From assembly GCF_000383955.1 (NCBI RefSeq), contig NZ_KB913013.1, forward strand, positions 229,694 to 293,693: DNA of 64,000 nucleotides. The letters run 5' to 3'. This document shows, piece after piece, positions 32,237 through 41,511 of the stretch (positions are counted from its first letter, which is position 1; every line of letters starts with the position of its first letter). This DNA comes from Rudanella lutea DSM 19387. GTDB taxonomy: Bacteria > Bacteroidota > Bacteroidia > Cytophagales > Spirosomataceae. The notes under the pieces were generated by a model. It saw only the letters and a list, made by a program, of their open reading frames with translations. It searched no databases and had not been told where the DNA came from. A program made the translations under genes and the position numbers.

Positions 32237-35200
32237 ATGTCCTACTCCCAACCCCGTGCGGGTGTTCTCGCGCTCACGGTATTCGCGGGGATCGGTTTGG
32301 CGCTTCCTGCCGCCGGCCAGCGCACCCTGAGCTATACTGAATCTGATTATCATTTCCGTAACGGCATCGAGTTGTTCGAGAAGAGCAATTACGGTGCTGC
32401 CCGCTACGAATTCCGGCAATATCTCGACCGCCGAAAGGTAAGCGAAAACGCGTCGGAAGCCATTGCGGCTGACCAGAACGTAGTGGATGCTGAATACCAC
32501 ATTGCTTTGTCGAGTCTTTATCTCGACGAGCCGGGTTCTGAAGTGCTGGTAGACCGGTTTGTGAAAAATCATAGTCAGCACCCCAAGGCTGGGCAGCTCT
32601 ACGGTGACTTGGGTCAGTACTACTACGAGCGTGAAGATTACACCAAAGCCATTGACTTTTTGGAGAAGGCGGTTGGGCAGAATGCCTCAGGCCCCCAAAT
32701 GGCGAAGAACAAGTACCGGCTGGCCGTATCCTACTTCAATACGCAGGATGTCAATCGGGCCTTGCCGCTGCTGAACCAGATCAAGCTCGACCCTGATGCC
32801 GAAGATGCTCCGGCGGCTTCGTACTATGCCGGGGTGATTAACTACCGCAATAATAACTTCAGCGAGGCTGTTGCCGATTTCAAACGCATTGCGCAGAATC
32901 CGACGTATCAGAACGAAGTTCCGAACTGGATTGCTCAGTCGCTCTACCGCGAACGGCAGTTCGATCAGTTGCTGGCGTACACGGAGCCATTGCTCCGGCG
33001 GGGGGGGACCAACCTGAGCGATGTCGGGCTTGTAACGGCCGAGGTATATTACCAACAGGGTAAGTTTGACCGGGCTATTCCATATTATAAGCAGTATCTG
33101 GCTGCTAAAGGGGCCAAAGTGCCCGGTCCGGTGAAGTTTCGGTATGGGCAGTCGTTGTTCCGAACCGGCAAGTATGACGAAGCCATTACGCAGCTGAAAC
33201 CCTTATCTACCGGTAAAGATACCGTGTCGCAGTACGCTGCTTTTACGCTCGGCATTAGCTACTTACAAACGCAGAATCCGAGTTACGCACTCACCGCGTT
33301 TGATCAGGCCGGGCGGCTGGCTTTCAGTAAGCCCATTCAGGAAGAGGCTCAGTTTAATCACGCCAAGGTGCAGCTCGACCTGAACAACGGGACCGATGCC
33401 GTAAAAGAGCTGAATGCCTTTTTGCAGCGTTACCCCGACAGTCCGTTTGAAAACGAAGCCAACGAGTTGCTGGGTGAAGCGTATTTTGCTTCCAACAACT
33501 ACCCGGCTGCCATTGCGTACATCGAAAAGCTGAAGCGCCGGACGCCCAAAATCAACGCTACGTACCAGCGCCTGACTTACAATCAGGCCGTAAACGATTA
33601 CAATGCCGAACGCTATGCCCAGGCCTTGCAGAACTTCGATAAATCACTGAGTGTACAGGCCGATGCCGAGTTGCGACAATCGGCACAATTCTGGAAAGCC
33701 GAAACGTTCTCGGCGCAGAAACAATACGATACGGCTATTCCGATGTACGCGTCGTTATCGCGCACACCGGGCGAACTGGGTGCCAAAAGCCTGTACGCAC
33801 TGGGCTACGCCTACTACAACAAGAAAGATTACAGCCGAGCATTGACCTATTTCCGCGACTTTGTTGGCAAGGGTGCGCAGGCGGGTGATGCAGGCTTAGT
33901 GGAAGACGCGCGGGTGCGTATTGCCGATGGGTATTTTGCTACCAAGCAATACAACGAAGCCATGCGGGCGTACGATGAAGTGATTGCCCGCGGCCGTGGC
34001 GATCGTGATTATGCTACGTATCAAAAAGGCTTGATTTTGAGTTATGTAGGCCGTGATACCGAAGCTAAAGCCGAGTTTGATAAGTTGCAGCGGCAGTATC
34101 CCGGATCGCGGTATCTCGACGATGCCCTCTTTCAGGCCGCCAATGTCGATTTTGAAAAGGGTGCCTATCAGGTGGCTATTCGCGGTTTTAGCAAGCTCAT
34201 TCAGGACCGGCCGCAGAGCTATTTGATCCCCTCAGCCCTGCTCAAGCGGGCTACGGCTTACAGTAACCTGCAAACGTACGATCAGGCCATTGCTGATTAC
34301 CGGCGAATCCTGAACGAGTACGGAAGCTCCGATCAGGCGCAGGGGGCTTTGCTGGGCTTGCAAAATGCCTTGAACGATGCCGGTCGGCCCGAGGAGTTTT
34401 CGGGAGTGCTGGGTCAGTACAAGAAGTCGAACCCCGGTAGCTCCGACGTGGAGAAAGTGGAGTTCGACAACGCCAAAAATATCTATTTCAACGAAAAATA
34501 CGCGCAGGCTATCCAGTCGTTGCTGGCCTTTATGCAGGAGTATCCGGCAAGCCCAAACCTGAATGAGGCCCGGTATTACGTGGGGGAGTCGTACCGGCAG
34601 ACCAAAGACGTAGCCAATGCACTACGGTATTATAACCTCATTCTGACCGATGGCAAATCGGAGTTTGCGACCCGAGCGGCAACGCGCGCGGCCGAACTCG
34701 AAACAAGCCAGAAAAACTACGCCCGTGCCGTACGCAACTACCAGTTTGTGCTGAATCGGGCCAATGGTAAAAACGAGGAGGTGGCGGCCAAGCTTGGTCT
34801 GATGGAAACCTACTTTGTTGCGCCTAAGCTCGACTCGGCGGCCTATTACGCTCGTGAGGTGGTAGAAGCAGGCAACGTGCTGCCGGGTGCTCAGAACCGG
34901 GCTCAGCTTATGCTGGGTAAGATTGCCCTGAGCCGTAACGACTACAAAGCGGCCACCGCTGAGTTTGAAAAGACCATTGCCCTGGCTAAAGACGTGTACG
35001 GAGCCGAAGCGAATTACCTTATTGGTGAAGCCTTGTATCGGCAGAAAAAATACAAAGAATCCATTGCGACCCTGCTCAAATTCAACGAGACGTTTGGCGA
35101 GTTTGAGTATTGGAAAGGCCGTGCGTTTATTCTGGTGGCCGACAACAACGTAGGCCTAAACGAACTGGCTCAGGCCCGCGCCGTGCTCAATTCAATCATC

Positions 35201-35272
35201 GAAAACGCATCCGACGACCGGGTGGTGGCTGAGGCCAAGCAAAAACTGGCCGCTCTGGAGTCTAAAAACTGA
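32237..35272 (+). CDS. Large exported TPR-repeat protein
   Basis: 1011 aa from ATG 32237 (MSYSQPRAGVLALTVFAGIGLALPAAGQ, signal peptide); the frame opens upstream at 32114, but that part overlaps the divergent M61 gene. Almost the entire mature chain is tetratricopeptide-like repeats (DYHFRNGIELFEKSNYGAARYEFRQYL, YYYEREDYTKAIDFLEKAV and over 20 more), of the Tol-Pal/YbgF- and BamD-like style. A periplasmic protein-protein scaffold. Followed on the same strand by a beta-barrel protein and an HU/SPOR protein, an arrangement suggesting one envelope complex. Confidence 0.88.
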   Translation: MSYSQPRAGVLALTVFAGIGLALPAAGQRTLSYTESDYHFRNGIELFEKSNYGAARYEFRQYLDRRKVSENASEAIAADQNVVDAEYHIALSSLYLDEPGSEVLVDRFVKNHSQHPKAGQLYGDLGQYYYEREDYTKAIDFLEKAVGQNASGPQMAKNKYRLAVSYFNTQDVNRALPLLNQIKLDPDAEDAPAASYYAGVINYRNNNFSEAVADFKRIAQNPTYQNEVPNWIAQSLYRERQFDQLLAYTEPLLRRGGTNLSDVGLVTAEVYYQQGKFDRAIPYYKQYLAAKGAKVPGPVKFRYGQSLFRTGKYDEAITQLKPLSTGKDTVSQYAAFTLGISYLQTQNPSYALTAFDQAGRLAFSKPIQEEAQFNHAKVQLDLNNGTDAVKELNAFLQRYPDSPFENEANELLGEAYFASNNYPAAIAYIEKLKRRTPKINATYQRLTYNQAVNDYNAERYAQALQNFDKSLSVQADAELRQSAQFWKAETFSAQKQYDTAIPMYASLSRTPGELGAKSLYALGYAYYNKKDYSRALTYFRDFVGKGAQAGDAGLVEDARVRIADGYFATKQYNEAMRAYDEVIARGRGDRDYATYQKGLILSYVGRDTEAKAEFDKLQRQYPGSRYLDDALFQAANVDFEKGAYQVAIRGFSKLIQDRPQSYLIPSALLKRATAYSNLQTYDQAIADYRRILNEYGSSDQAQGALLGLQNALNDAGRPEEFSGVLGQYKKSNPGSSDVEKVEFDNAKNIYFNEKYAQAIQSLLAFMQEYPASPNLNEARYYVGESYRQTKDVANALRYYNLILTDGKSEFATRAATRAAELETSQKNYARAVRNYQFVLNRANGKNEEVAAKLGLMETYFVAPKLDSAAYYAREVVEAGNVLPGAQNRAQLMLGKIALSRNDYKAATAEFEKTIALAKDVYGAEANYLIGEALYRQKKYKESIATLLKFNETFGEFEYWKGRAFILVADNNVGLNELAQARAVLNSIIENASDDRVVAEAKQKLAALESKN

Positions 35273-35386
35273 TTTATCGCCCGCCGGTGCGGCTTGCCAT
35301 ATAGGTTTAGGAGTGGGGTCGGGGTAACATCCTGACCCTCTCCGAATGCCTCAGCAACCATCAGGCCGGGCTACTTCCATTACCTT

Positions 35387-37063
35387 ATGACCTCGCATTC
35401 ACCCTACATACTAACACTCGCCCTGCTGGGTTTTTCGTTGGCGGCTTCGGCTCAGAATCCCCGACCCAATCCGCCCAAGCGGGAGGGCGAAGTAGAAAAT
35501 CAGGAAATCACGGTTGAAAAAAGCCGCCGGATTGAGCTACCCCCAGCCAACCGGATCTTCAACAAGATTCCGTCGCTGAAGCAATCGGCTGAGGAGCGGA
35601 AGGTGAATTATAATTTTCAGGACCGGCCGCTTACACTCGGCGACCCCAAAACCACGCCGGGTGTGCTACCGCCTTCGCGCACACAGGCCGAGGCACAGCC
35701 CACATACAACAATTACGTAAAGTTGGGCGCTGGTAACTACGGGTCGTTTCTGGGCGAAGCGTTCGTCGGGACCACGGGCCCTCAGAATGTAGTGCTCGAA
35801 GGCTCGCTGAAGCACCTGTCGTCGGGCATTGGTCCGGTCGATGGGAAGAACTCGGGGCAGAGCGACACTCGTTTCAACATCACGGGGAAGTACCTGACCG
35901 ATGCCATCAAGCTTCAGGCCGATGCGGGCTATCAGCGCGAAGGCTTCTTTTTCTACGGGTACGGCCGGCGGCCCGAAGTGCCCAACCGCGACGATATTCG
36001 GCAGCGCCTGAATACCTACAACTTCCGGGTTGGACTGGAGAATGCCAATACTGACAACACGATCGACTACTCGCTTCGGACCGGTATCACCCTGCTCAAC
36101 GACCGCTACGATGCGGCCGAGTTTGACTGGGGAACCAACTTTAAGGGCTCGCTCGGCATCACAGATAAGGTTTTCGCACTCGTGGCGGCCGATGCCTACG
36201 TGACCCAGCGCACGGATCAGTTTGTTGACAACCGGAACCTGTATCGGGTAAAGCCGACGTTTAAATACGCAACGCCCCTGTTGACCATTACGGCCGGTGT
36301 CAATGCCGTGAATGAAACCGACCGGCGGCTGGAAATTAACAATACCCGGGCGTTCCCGATTGTCGATATTGACGTAGCACCCGTGGGGAATGTGCATTTT
36401 TTTGCGGGGATCGATGGCGACATTCAGCGGAATACGCTGCGCACGTTGCTGAACGAAAATCGCTGGTTATCACCGCAAATCCCGTTGGCGAATACGATCA
36501 AGCTGGGCGATTATTACGGTGGGGTAAAAGGGCAGGCAGGCGGAGGGTTCTCGTTTGAGGGCAAGGTGTCGTATGCCCGGTATCGGAACTTCTACACGTT
36601 CAACAATACCTTTCCGGACACAACCAAGTTTTTTGCCCTTTACGACGCCGGTACAGCTCGGGTACTCAACCTGACGGGTGAGGTTGGGTATAGTCAGCGC
36701 GACAAGTTCCGCTCGAACTTGCGTGTCGATTTTTACCGCTACGACCTTGACCTGCTCGAAGCCGCTTGGCACCGCCCCCGGATTGCGGGTCGCTGGACGA
36801 ATTCGTATATCCTGAACAAAAAATTATTCGTCACGGCCGATTTGTACTTTTACGAGGGGCTACAGGCACGCAATTTTGTGTCAAACACCACCTACAAGCT
36901 TCCAGCCATCTGGGATGCCAACGTAAAAATTGACTATTTCTTAGGTCGTCAGTTTGCTGCGTTTGTCTCGTTAAATAACATCGTCGGCCAGAATTACCAG
37001 CGCTATTTGTATTATCCGGTTCAGGGCCTTAACTTTCTCGGAGGAATTACATATTCCTTCTGA
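35387..37063 (+). CDS. Outer-membrane beta-barrel, TonB-receptor-like without plug
   Basis: 558 aa. Signal peptide about 1-23 (ends AASAQ). A proline/charge-rich stretch with PANRIFNKIPSLKQS, then from about residue 95 alternating strands characteristic of a barrel (NNYVKLGAGNYGSFLGEAFVG, FNITGKYLTDAIKLQADAGY, ...) and the aromatic C-terminus GGITYSF needed for BAM insertion. It resembles the barrel of TonB-dependent receptors but lacks a plug and TonB box. 114 bp after the TPR gene, 24 bp before the HU/SPOR gene; probably their outer-membrane partner. Ligand unknown. Confidence 0.8.
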   Translation: MTSHSPYILTLALLGFSLAASAQNPRPNPPKREGEVENQEITVEKSRRIELPPANRIFNKIPSLKQSAEERKVNYNFQDRPLTLGDPKTTPGVLPPSRTQAEAQPTYNNYVKLGAGNYGSFLGEAFVGTTGPQNVVLEGSLKHLSSGIGPVDGKNSGQSDTRFNITGKYLTDAIKLQADAGYQREGFFFYGYGRRPEVPNRDDIRQRLNTYNFRVGLENANTDNTIDYSLRTGITLLNDRYDAAEFDWGTNFKGSLGITDKVFALVAADAYVTQRTDQFVDNRNLYRVKPTFKYATPLLTITAGVNAVNETDRRLEINNTRAFPIVDIDVAPVGNVHFFAGIDGDIQRNTLRTLLNENRWLSPQIPLANTIKLGDYYGGVKGQAGGGFSFEGKVSYARYRNFYTFNNTFPDTTKFFALYDAGTARVLNLTGEVGYSQRDKFRSNLRVDFYRYDLDLLEAAWHRPRIAGRWTNSYILNKKLFVTADLYFYEGLQARNFVSNTTYKLPAIWDANVKIDYFLGRQFAAFVSLNNIVGQNYQRYLYYPVQGLNFLGGITYSF

Positions 37064-37087
37064 TTGTATCCCTAATCGAATCTGACT

Positions 37088-38329
37088 ATGGTGTCCGTCG
37101 GCGCTTACCTCAAGAAGCTGCTGTATCAGTACGACTGTGTGGTCGTGCCGGAGTTAGGGGGTTTCTTAACCCACTACCAGCGGGCCACGTACGTGGCTGA
37201 GACGGGGCAGTTTTTGCCGCCCCGCAAACGTCTGGCATTTAACGAAGCCCTCCGGCTCGACGACGGTATTCTGACCAATTACATTATGCTGCACGAATCA
37301 CTGACGCGCGAAGAAGCCCTTCGGCGTATCGGTGATTTTGTAAATGAACTTCGGCAGCATGTGCAGTTGGCCGGTAGCTTTTCTGTCGAAGGCATTGGTC
37401 TCTTCACGCCCAACGTGGAGGGCAAGTTGCAGTTCGACCCTGAGTTACGGCACAATTTCTTTGGCGAATCGTTCGGTATGTCGGCCGTTCAGGCTGAGCG
37501 TGTATCGGTACTGAAAATCGAGGAAGTCGAGGCTGAGGAAGTGGCCCAAACTATGGCGTTGGGTCCTGTGTTGCGGGAGGAAGTTCTGGAGCAAACGCCC
37601 TTTGTGCGCGTCAGTCGGCCGCGGCCGCTATTGCGTTGGGTGGCGGCAGCCGCTTTGGTATGCACCTTTGGGGCACTTAGCTACCTCACAGTAGTTGAGC
37701 CAGGGCAGGCGATGGAAAGTAGCCTTAACCCCGCTAATTGGTTCCGGATTCCGTCGTGGCTGAAAGCCAACCTGCACCGTGAGGTGAAAGCCGAAACAGC
37801 AACACCGGTTATGGTGCAGACTGCCAAAGAGCCGAGCCCCATTGCAATGGCTACCCCGGCGCCCGCACTGCCCGAACCAACGCCAGCTCCTACGCCTACT
37901 CCCGTTGCTGCCGAGGTTGTTACTCCCGAACCGGCTGCCCCGGCGGTTGTTGCCAAGCCGGTAGCCGCAAAGGTTAAAAAGGTGGTTCAGCCGGTAGCGG
38001 TGAAGGAAGTTGAGAAAGCCAATCCATTCGTAGCCGAGGCCTTGCCCGAGAGTGCACCCGAACCGGCGGCTCCCAAAGCTGAGGAAAAACGAACAGCGCC
38101 ATTGTTTACGGTGATTGCCGGTAGTTTTGCGAGCAAGCAAAATGCCGTGCGTTTCCAGAAAACGCTCCAAAAGGCAGGCTATGCCGATGCCTATGTGATT
38201 CAGCCCACGCGCCGGGGGCAATTGTTCAAAGTTGCGGCTATCGGCTCGCCTGTTCGGGAAGAGGCCGTAGCCAGCACCGATAGCCTCAAGAAGCTGACCG
38301 GTATTACACCGTTCCTGATAAAAAATTAA
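37088..38329 (+). CDS. HU-CCDC81 and SPOR domain transmembrane protein
   Basis: 413 aa. Residues 1-60 and about 65-135 match the prokaryotic HU-CCDC81 domains (YLKKLLYQYDCVVVPELGGF, NEALRLDDGILTNYIM, GSFSVEGIGLF). One transmembrane helix follows (about 182-203, LRWVAAAALVCTFGALSYL), then a periplasmic Pro/Ala/Val-rich linker (about 240-330) and a C-terminal SPOR domain (about 333-411, FTVIAGSFASKQNAVRF). SPOR domains bind glycan strands stripped of stem peptides, marking septal or remodelled wall. Known in Bacteroidota; precise role unclear. Third gene of the envelope trio. Confidence 0.9.
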   Translation: MVSVGAYLKKLLYQYDCVVVPELGGFLTHYQRATYVAETGQFLPPRKRLAFNEALRLDDGILTNYIMLHESLTREEALRRIGDFVNELRQHVQLAGSFSVEGIGLFTPNVEGKLQFDPELRHNFFGESFGMSAVQAERVSVLKIEEVEAEEVAQTMALGPVLREEVLEQTPFVRVSRPRPLLRWVAAAALVCTFGALSYLTVVEPGQAMESSLNPANWFRIPSWLKANLHREVKAETATPVMVQTAKEPSPIAMATPAPALPEPTPAPTPTPVAAEVVTPEPAAPAVVAKPVAAKVKKVVQPVAVKEVEKANPFVAEALPESAPEPAAPKAEEKRTAPLFTVIAGSFASKQNAVRFQKTLQKAGYADAYVIQPTRRGQLFKVAAIGSPVREEAVASTDSLKKLTGITPFLIKN

Positions 38330-38351
38330 GTAGCGCTCTACGCTCATTGCT

Positions 38352-38388
38352 AGCCGGCTCCCTATGTATCATGGGGAGCCGGTTTTGT
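38352..38388 (+). terminator. Terminator of the envelope trio
   Basis: CCGGCTCCC (38354-38362) pairs with GGGAGCCGG (38374-38382); T-rich sequence TTTTGTTTT follows. Confidence 0.75.
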
Positions 38389-38409
38389 TTTGCTATGGGC
38401 GTGCGGTTG

Positions 38410-38838
38410 TCAGGCATCCAGCTGATCGATTCGGGCCTGATGCCGCCCACCCTCAAAGGGGGTATCGAGCCAGACCCGGACAATTCGGAGAGCCGTTTCC
38501 TCGCTCATCATTCGCTGCCCCAGCGAAATCACGTTGGCATTGTTGTGCTGACGGCCGAGCCGTGCCGATTCCTCGTTCCAGCACAGAGCGCAGCGCACAC
38601 CTTTGATTCGGTTGGCCATCATGGCTTCGCCATTGCCCGAGCCCCCCAACACAATACCCCGCTCTGTTTCACCTGAGGCAACGGCCTCGGCAACGGGTCG
38701 GATAAAACGGGGGTAATCGACGGTTTCTTCGGAAAAGGTGCCCTTGTCGATAGGCGTATGTCCCAACTCGGTAAGAAGATTCTTAATGGCTTCCTTGTAG
38801 CGGAAGCCGGCGTGGTCGGAGCCGATGGCGATGGTCAT
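38410..38838 (-). CDS. rpiB: Ribose-5-phosphate isomerase B
   Basis: 142 aa. Interconverts ribose-5-P and ribulose-5-P. Start MTIAIGSDHAGFRYKEAI and D44-Y45-P46 (VDYPRF) are typical. The active-site loop reads GIVLGGSGNGEAMMANRIKGVRCALCWN: it has the GSGNGE form with glutamate (as in the Mycobacterium enzyme) where E. coli RpiB uses a cysteine. HNNANVISLGQRM and the C-terminal arginines complete the sugar-phosphate site. Convergent with the HU/SPOR gene and divergent from zwf, with which it shares the pentose-phosphate pathway. Confidence 0.93.
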   Translation of the reverse strand: MTIAIGSDHAGFRYKEAIKNLLTELGHTPIDKGTFSEETVDYPRFIRPVAEAVASGETERGIVLGGSGNGEAMMANRIKGVRCALCWNEESARLGRQHNNANVISLGQRMMSEETALRIVRVWLDTPFEGGRHQARIDQLDA

Positions 38839-39010
38839 GTGATAGAGGAAACGAGTGGTATCGAAGCGGTTAGAAAGCTAAAGTCGCGTGGGTAGTTTGT
38901 GTTTACAGCCTGCCCACTGCGCTTACAGTGTTTAACAATGCTATACCAAAGTTGTTCCTCTATGCAGACGGGCCTAACTTGCGCCGTTTGCAAAAAAACG
39001 TCTTTTTAGT

Positions 39011-40504
39011 ATGCTCCCTTCGGCTAAAGACCGGACGCCATCTACGGTCGTCTTTATTTTCGGCGGTAGTGGCGATCTCAACTATCGAAAGCTCACGCCC
39101 GCGCTATTCAATTTGTACATCGACGGATTCATGCCCGAACAGTTTGCTGTGGTGGGTATTGGCCGCAGCGAGTATTCCGATGCCAGTTTTCGGGAGCGAT
39201 TGCTGGCCGGCGTAGAAGAGTTTTCGCGTCGGCGGGAGGGACCCTGGGATGAGTTTTCGGCCCGTGTCGGCTACCTCAAAATGGATGCTGGCAAAGCCGA
39301 AGCGTACGAATCAATAGCCCAGATTGTTGAGCAGAAACAAGCCGAATGGGGCGTGGCTCCGCATGTGTTGTTTTACCTGGCGGTAGCCCCGCAGCTGGTG
39401 CCCGGTATTGCCACGAATCTGAGCAAATTGCCATTCGCAAATGAATCAGGTCGGGTGAGACTGGTGGTCGAAAAACCGTTTGGGCACGATCTGGCCAGTG
39501 CGCACGAGCTGAATGTACTGCTGGGTGGCCTGTTTGCCGAAGAGCAGATCTACCGGATTGACCATTATCTGGGCAAAGAAACGGTACAGAATATTCTGGC
39601 CCTTCGCTTTGCAAATGCCTTGTTTGAACCGCTTTTTAACCGGAACTACGTCGAGGAAATACAAATTACAGCCGCCGAAACGGTCGGTCTGGAGGGGAGG
39701 GGCGGTTACTACGAGGGTTCCGGTGCCTTGCGCGACATGATTCAGAACCACCTGTTGCAATTGCTCTGCATGGTGGCCATGGAAGCGCCTACCTCGTTTG
39801 ATGCCAACGAAGTACGTAATAAGAAAGTCGATGTGCTGGACGCCATTCGCCCGATGAAACCCGACGAAGTGCCACAGATGGTGGTGCGTGGGCAATATGG
39901 GGCGGGTGAAGTTAAGGGAAAATCGATGCCGGCCTACCGACAGGAGGAAGGCGTTGCTCCCGATTCGCAAACTGAAACCTTTGCCGCAGTGAAGTTTTTT
40001 GTGGACAACTGGCGGTGGTATGGAGTGCCGTTTTACCTGCGAACAGGCAAGGCACTGGCCGAGAAAATGACCGTAATCACGGTGCAGTTCAAAGCGGCAC
40101 CCAAGCTGGCGTTCCCGGCCGAGGTAACCCAAAGTTGGGAATCGAACCGACTGATGATAAACATCCAGCCCTGCATGGACATTCGGTTGCGGTTCCAGGC
40201 CAAAAAGCCCGGTCAGGTACTTGATCTGGATCCGGTCGAGATGGTGTTCAGCTTCAAAAGTGCCTACGAGGGACAGGAGCCCGAAGCTTACGAAACCCTC
40301 CTGCTCGATGTGATGACGGGCGACGCTACCCTGTTTATGCGGGCCGATCAGGTAGAGGCTGCCTGGAAGGCCGTAACCCCGATTCTGGAACATTGGGAAA
40401 GTAACCGGACTGCTGAGTTACCTACCTACACGCCGGGCTCCTGGGGCCCCGAAGCAGCCGGGGAACTACTTGCTAACGATGGTTTTACCTGGACAACCCG
40501 ATAG
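39011..40504 (+). CDS. zwf: Glucose-6-phosphate 1-dehydrogenase
   Basis: 497 aa. Oxidises glucose-6-P to 6-phosphogluconolactone, making NADPH. Coenzyme motif [22 protein letters not shown] (about 14-35), GRSEYSD near position 55, conserved lysine in VEKPFGHDL, and the substrate-binding signature [21 protein letters not shown] (about 178-198). C-terminal half with [13 protein letters not shown] and [11 protein letters not shown]. Translationally close to pgl (2-bp gap), forming the usual oxidative pentose-phosphate pair. Confidence 0.96.
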   Translation: MLPSAKDRTPSTVVFIFGGSGDLNYRKLTPALFNLYIDGFMPEQFAVVGIGRSEYSDASFRERLLAGVEEFSRRREGPWDEFSARVGYLKMDAGKAEAYESIAQIVEQKQAEWGVAPHVLFYLAVAPQLVPGIATNLSKLPFANESGRVRLVVEKPFGHDLASAHELNVLLGGLFAEEQIYRIDHYLGKETVQNILALRFANALFEPLFNRNYVEEIQITAAETVGLEGRGGYYEGSGALRDMIQNHLLQLLCMVAMEAPTSFDANEVRNKKVDVLDAIRPMKPDEVPQMVVRGQYGAGEVKGKSMPAYRQEEGVAPDSQTETFAAVKFFVDNWRWYGVPFYLRTGKALAEKMTVITVQFKAAPKLAFPAEVTQSWESNRLMINIQPCMDIRLRFQAKKPGQVLDLDPVEMVFSFKSAYEGQEPEAYETLLLDVMTGDATLFMRADQVEAAWKAVTPILEHWESNRTAELPTYTPGSWGPEAAGELLANDGFTWTTR

Positions 40505-40506
40505 AT

Positions 40507-41232
40507 ATGGAGATAGGTATTTCGCCCGATGCCGGGCAATTGGCCCGCGATGTGGCCGACTGGCTCGTACGGTATGAACATGAAGTGCTCCGGCACGCCG
40601 ACCGCTTTTGTATTGCTCTATCGGGTGGAAGCACCCCCAAGGCCCTGCATCAACTGCTGGCGCAGGCACCATATCGTGATGCGCTGACGTGGTCGAAATG
40701 GCACGTGTTCTGGGGCGATGAGCGCTATGTCTCGTTGCAAGACGACCGGAACAATGCCCGCATGGCTTACGATACCCTGCTCAACCATGTACCCATTCCG
40801 GCAGAGCAGATTCATGTGATGCAGACTGATCTGGAACCAGCCCAGTCGATGATGGCCTACGAGCAGTTGCTTCACGGGTACTTTGATAATCGGCCGCACA
40901 CCTTCGACCTGGTGCTGCTGGGCATGGGCGACGATGGGCATACCCTGTCGTTGTTTCCGGGTACGGAGGTGGTGCATGATCAAACGAACTGGACACGGGC
41001 GTACTTTCTGGAGGCTCAGGATATGTACCGACTGACGCTGACGGCCCCCATTGTGAACGAAGCGGCTGCGGTGGCGTTTCTGGTGGCGGGCGAGAAAAAG
41101 GCAGAGCCCCTGCGCGAAGTTCTCTATGGTGAATTCAACCCGGACAAGTACCCATCGCAGGTAATTAAGCCAGCGGGTAAGCTCTATTGGTTTTTGGATA
41201 CCGCAGCGGCCGCGTCGATCAACCAGCCGTAA
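40507..41232 (+). CDS. pgl: 6-phosphogluconolactonase (DevB type)
   Basis: 241 aa. Hydrolyses the lactone made by Zwf. Motifs: FCIALSGGSTPKALHQLLA (about 36-54), WHVFWGDERYVSLQDDRNNARMAYDTLL (about 66-93), FDLVLLGMGDDGHTLSLFPG (about 135-154) with the catalytic His, and LTLTAPIVNEAAAVAFLVAG. Directly follows zwf by 2 bp. No anomaly. Confidence 0.95.
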   Translation: MEIGISPDAGQLARDVADWLVRYEHEVLRHADRFCIALSGGSTPKALHQLLAQAPYRDALTWSKWHVFWGDERYVSLQDDRNNARMAYDTLLNHVPIPAEQIHVMQTDLEPAQSMMAYEQLLHGYFDNRPHTFDLVLLGMGDDGHTLSLFPGTEVVHDQTNWTRAYFLEAQDMYRLTLTAPIVNEAAAVAFLVAGEKKAEPLREVLYGEFNPDKYPSQVIKPAGKLYWFLDTAAAASINQP

Positions 41233-41469
41233 TAAGGGGTTTTTCGTTTTGGTAGTTTGACTTTTGGTTGGTCTAAGTAGGCTTGTTATTTAGCGTGGGT
41301 TATGGAAAAGGGTTTGCAAGTGATTGGTCTTTAAATAATTGCTGGCACATAGGGCTTCGACTCACGCTGACTTATGACTTATTTGTTGTCAATGGGTTGT
41401 TGGTAGATTTTTACCAGGAATTTGATTGGCGAGCCGCCTAAATCTTTACAATCTGGAAAGGCAATCAGA
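41233..41469. other. Gene-free region with stem-loop potential
   Basis: Space between convergent pgl and DUF2279 genes. Holds AGCGTGGGT (41292-41300) and ACTCACGCT (41360-41368), which can pair across a 59-base loop (one wobble), and a small hairpin TGGTA/TACCA at 41401-41416. No open frame or clear RNA gene. Confidence 0.35.
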
Positions 41470-41511
41470 AAAGGATTAAGCGTTTCAATTTGTCTGAGCG
41501 CTTAATCCTTT
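41470..41511 (-). terminator. Terminator overlapping the DUF2279 stop codon
   Basis: AAAGGATTAAGCG (41470-41482) pairs perfectly with 41499-41511. The right arm contains the stop codon of the minus-strand DUF2279 gene. T-rich flanks on the plus strand mean it can also end pgl transcripts. Confidence 0.65.

Noticed and set aside
41292-41368. 77-base stretch with paired ends and a TTCGACT word, tRNA-like at first sight
   Set aside because: The acceptor-like ends pair, but the T-stem around TTCGACT cannot form (C opposite C), and no anticodon arm is apparent. Kept only as stem-loop potential.
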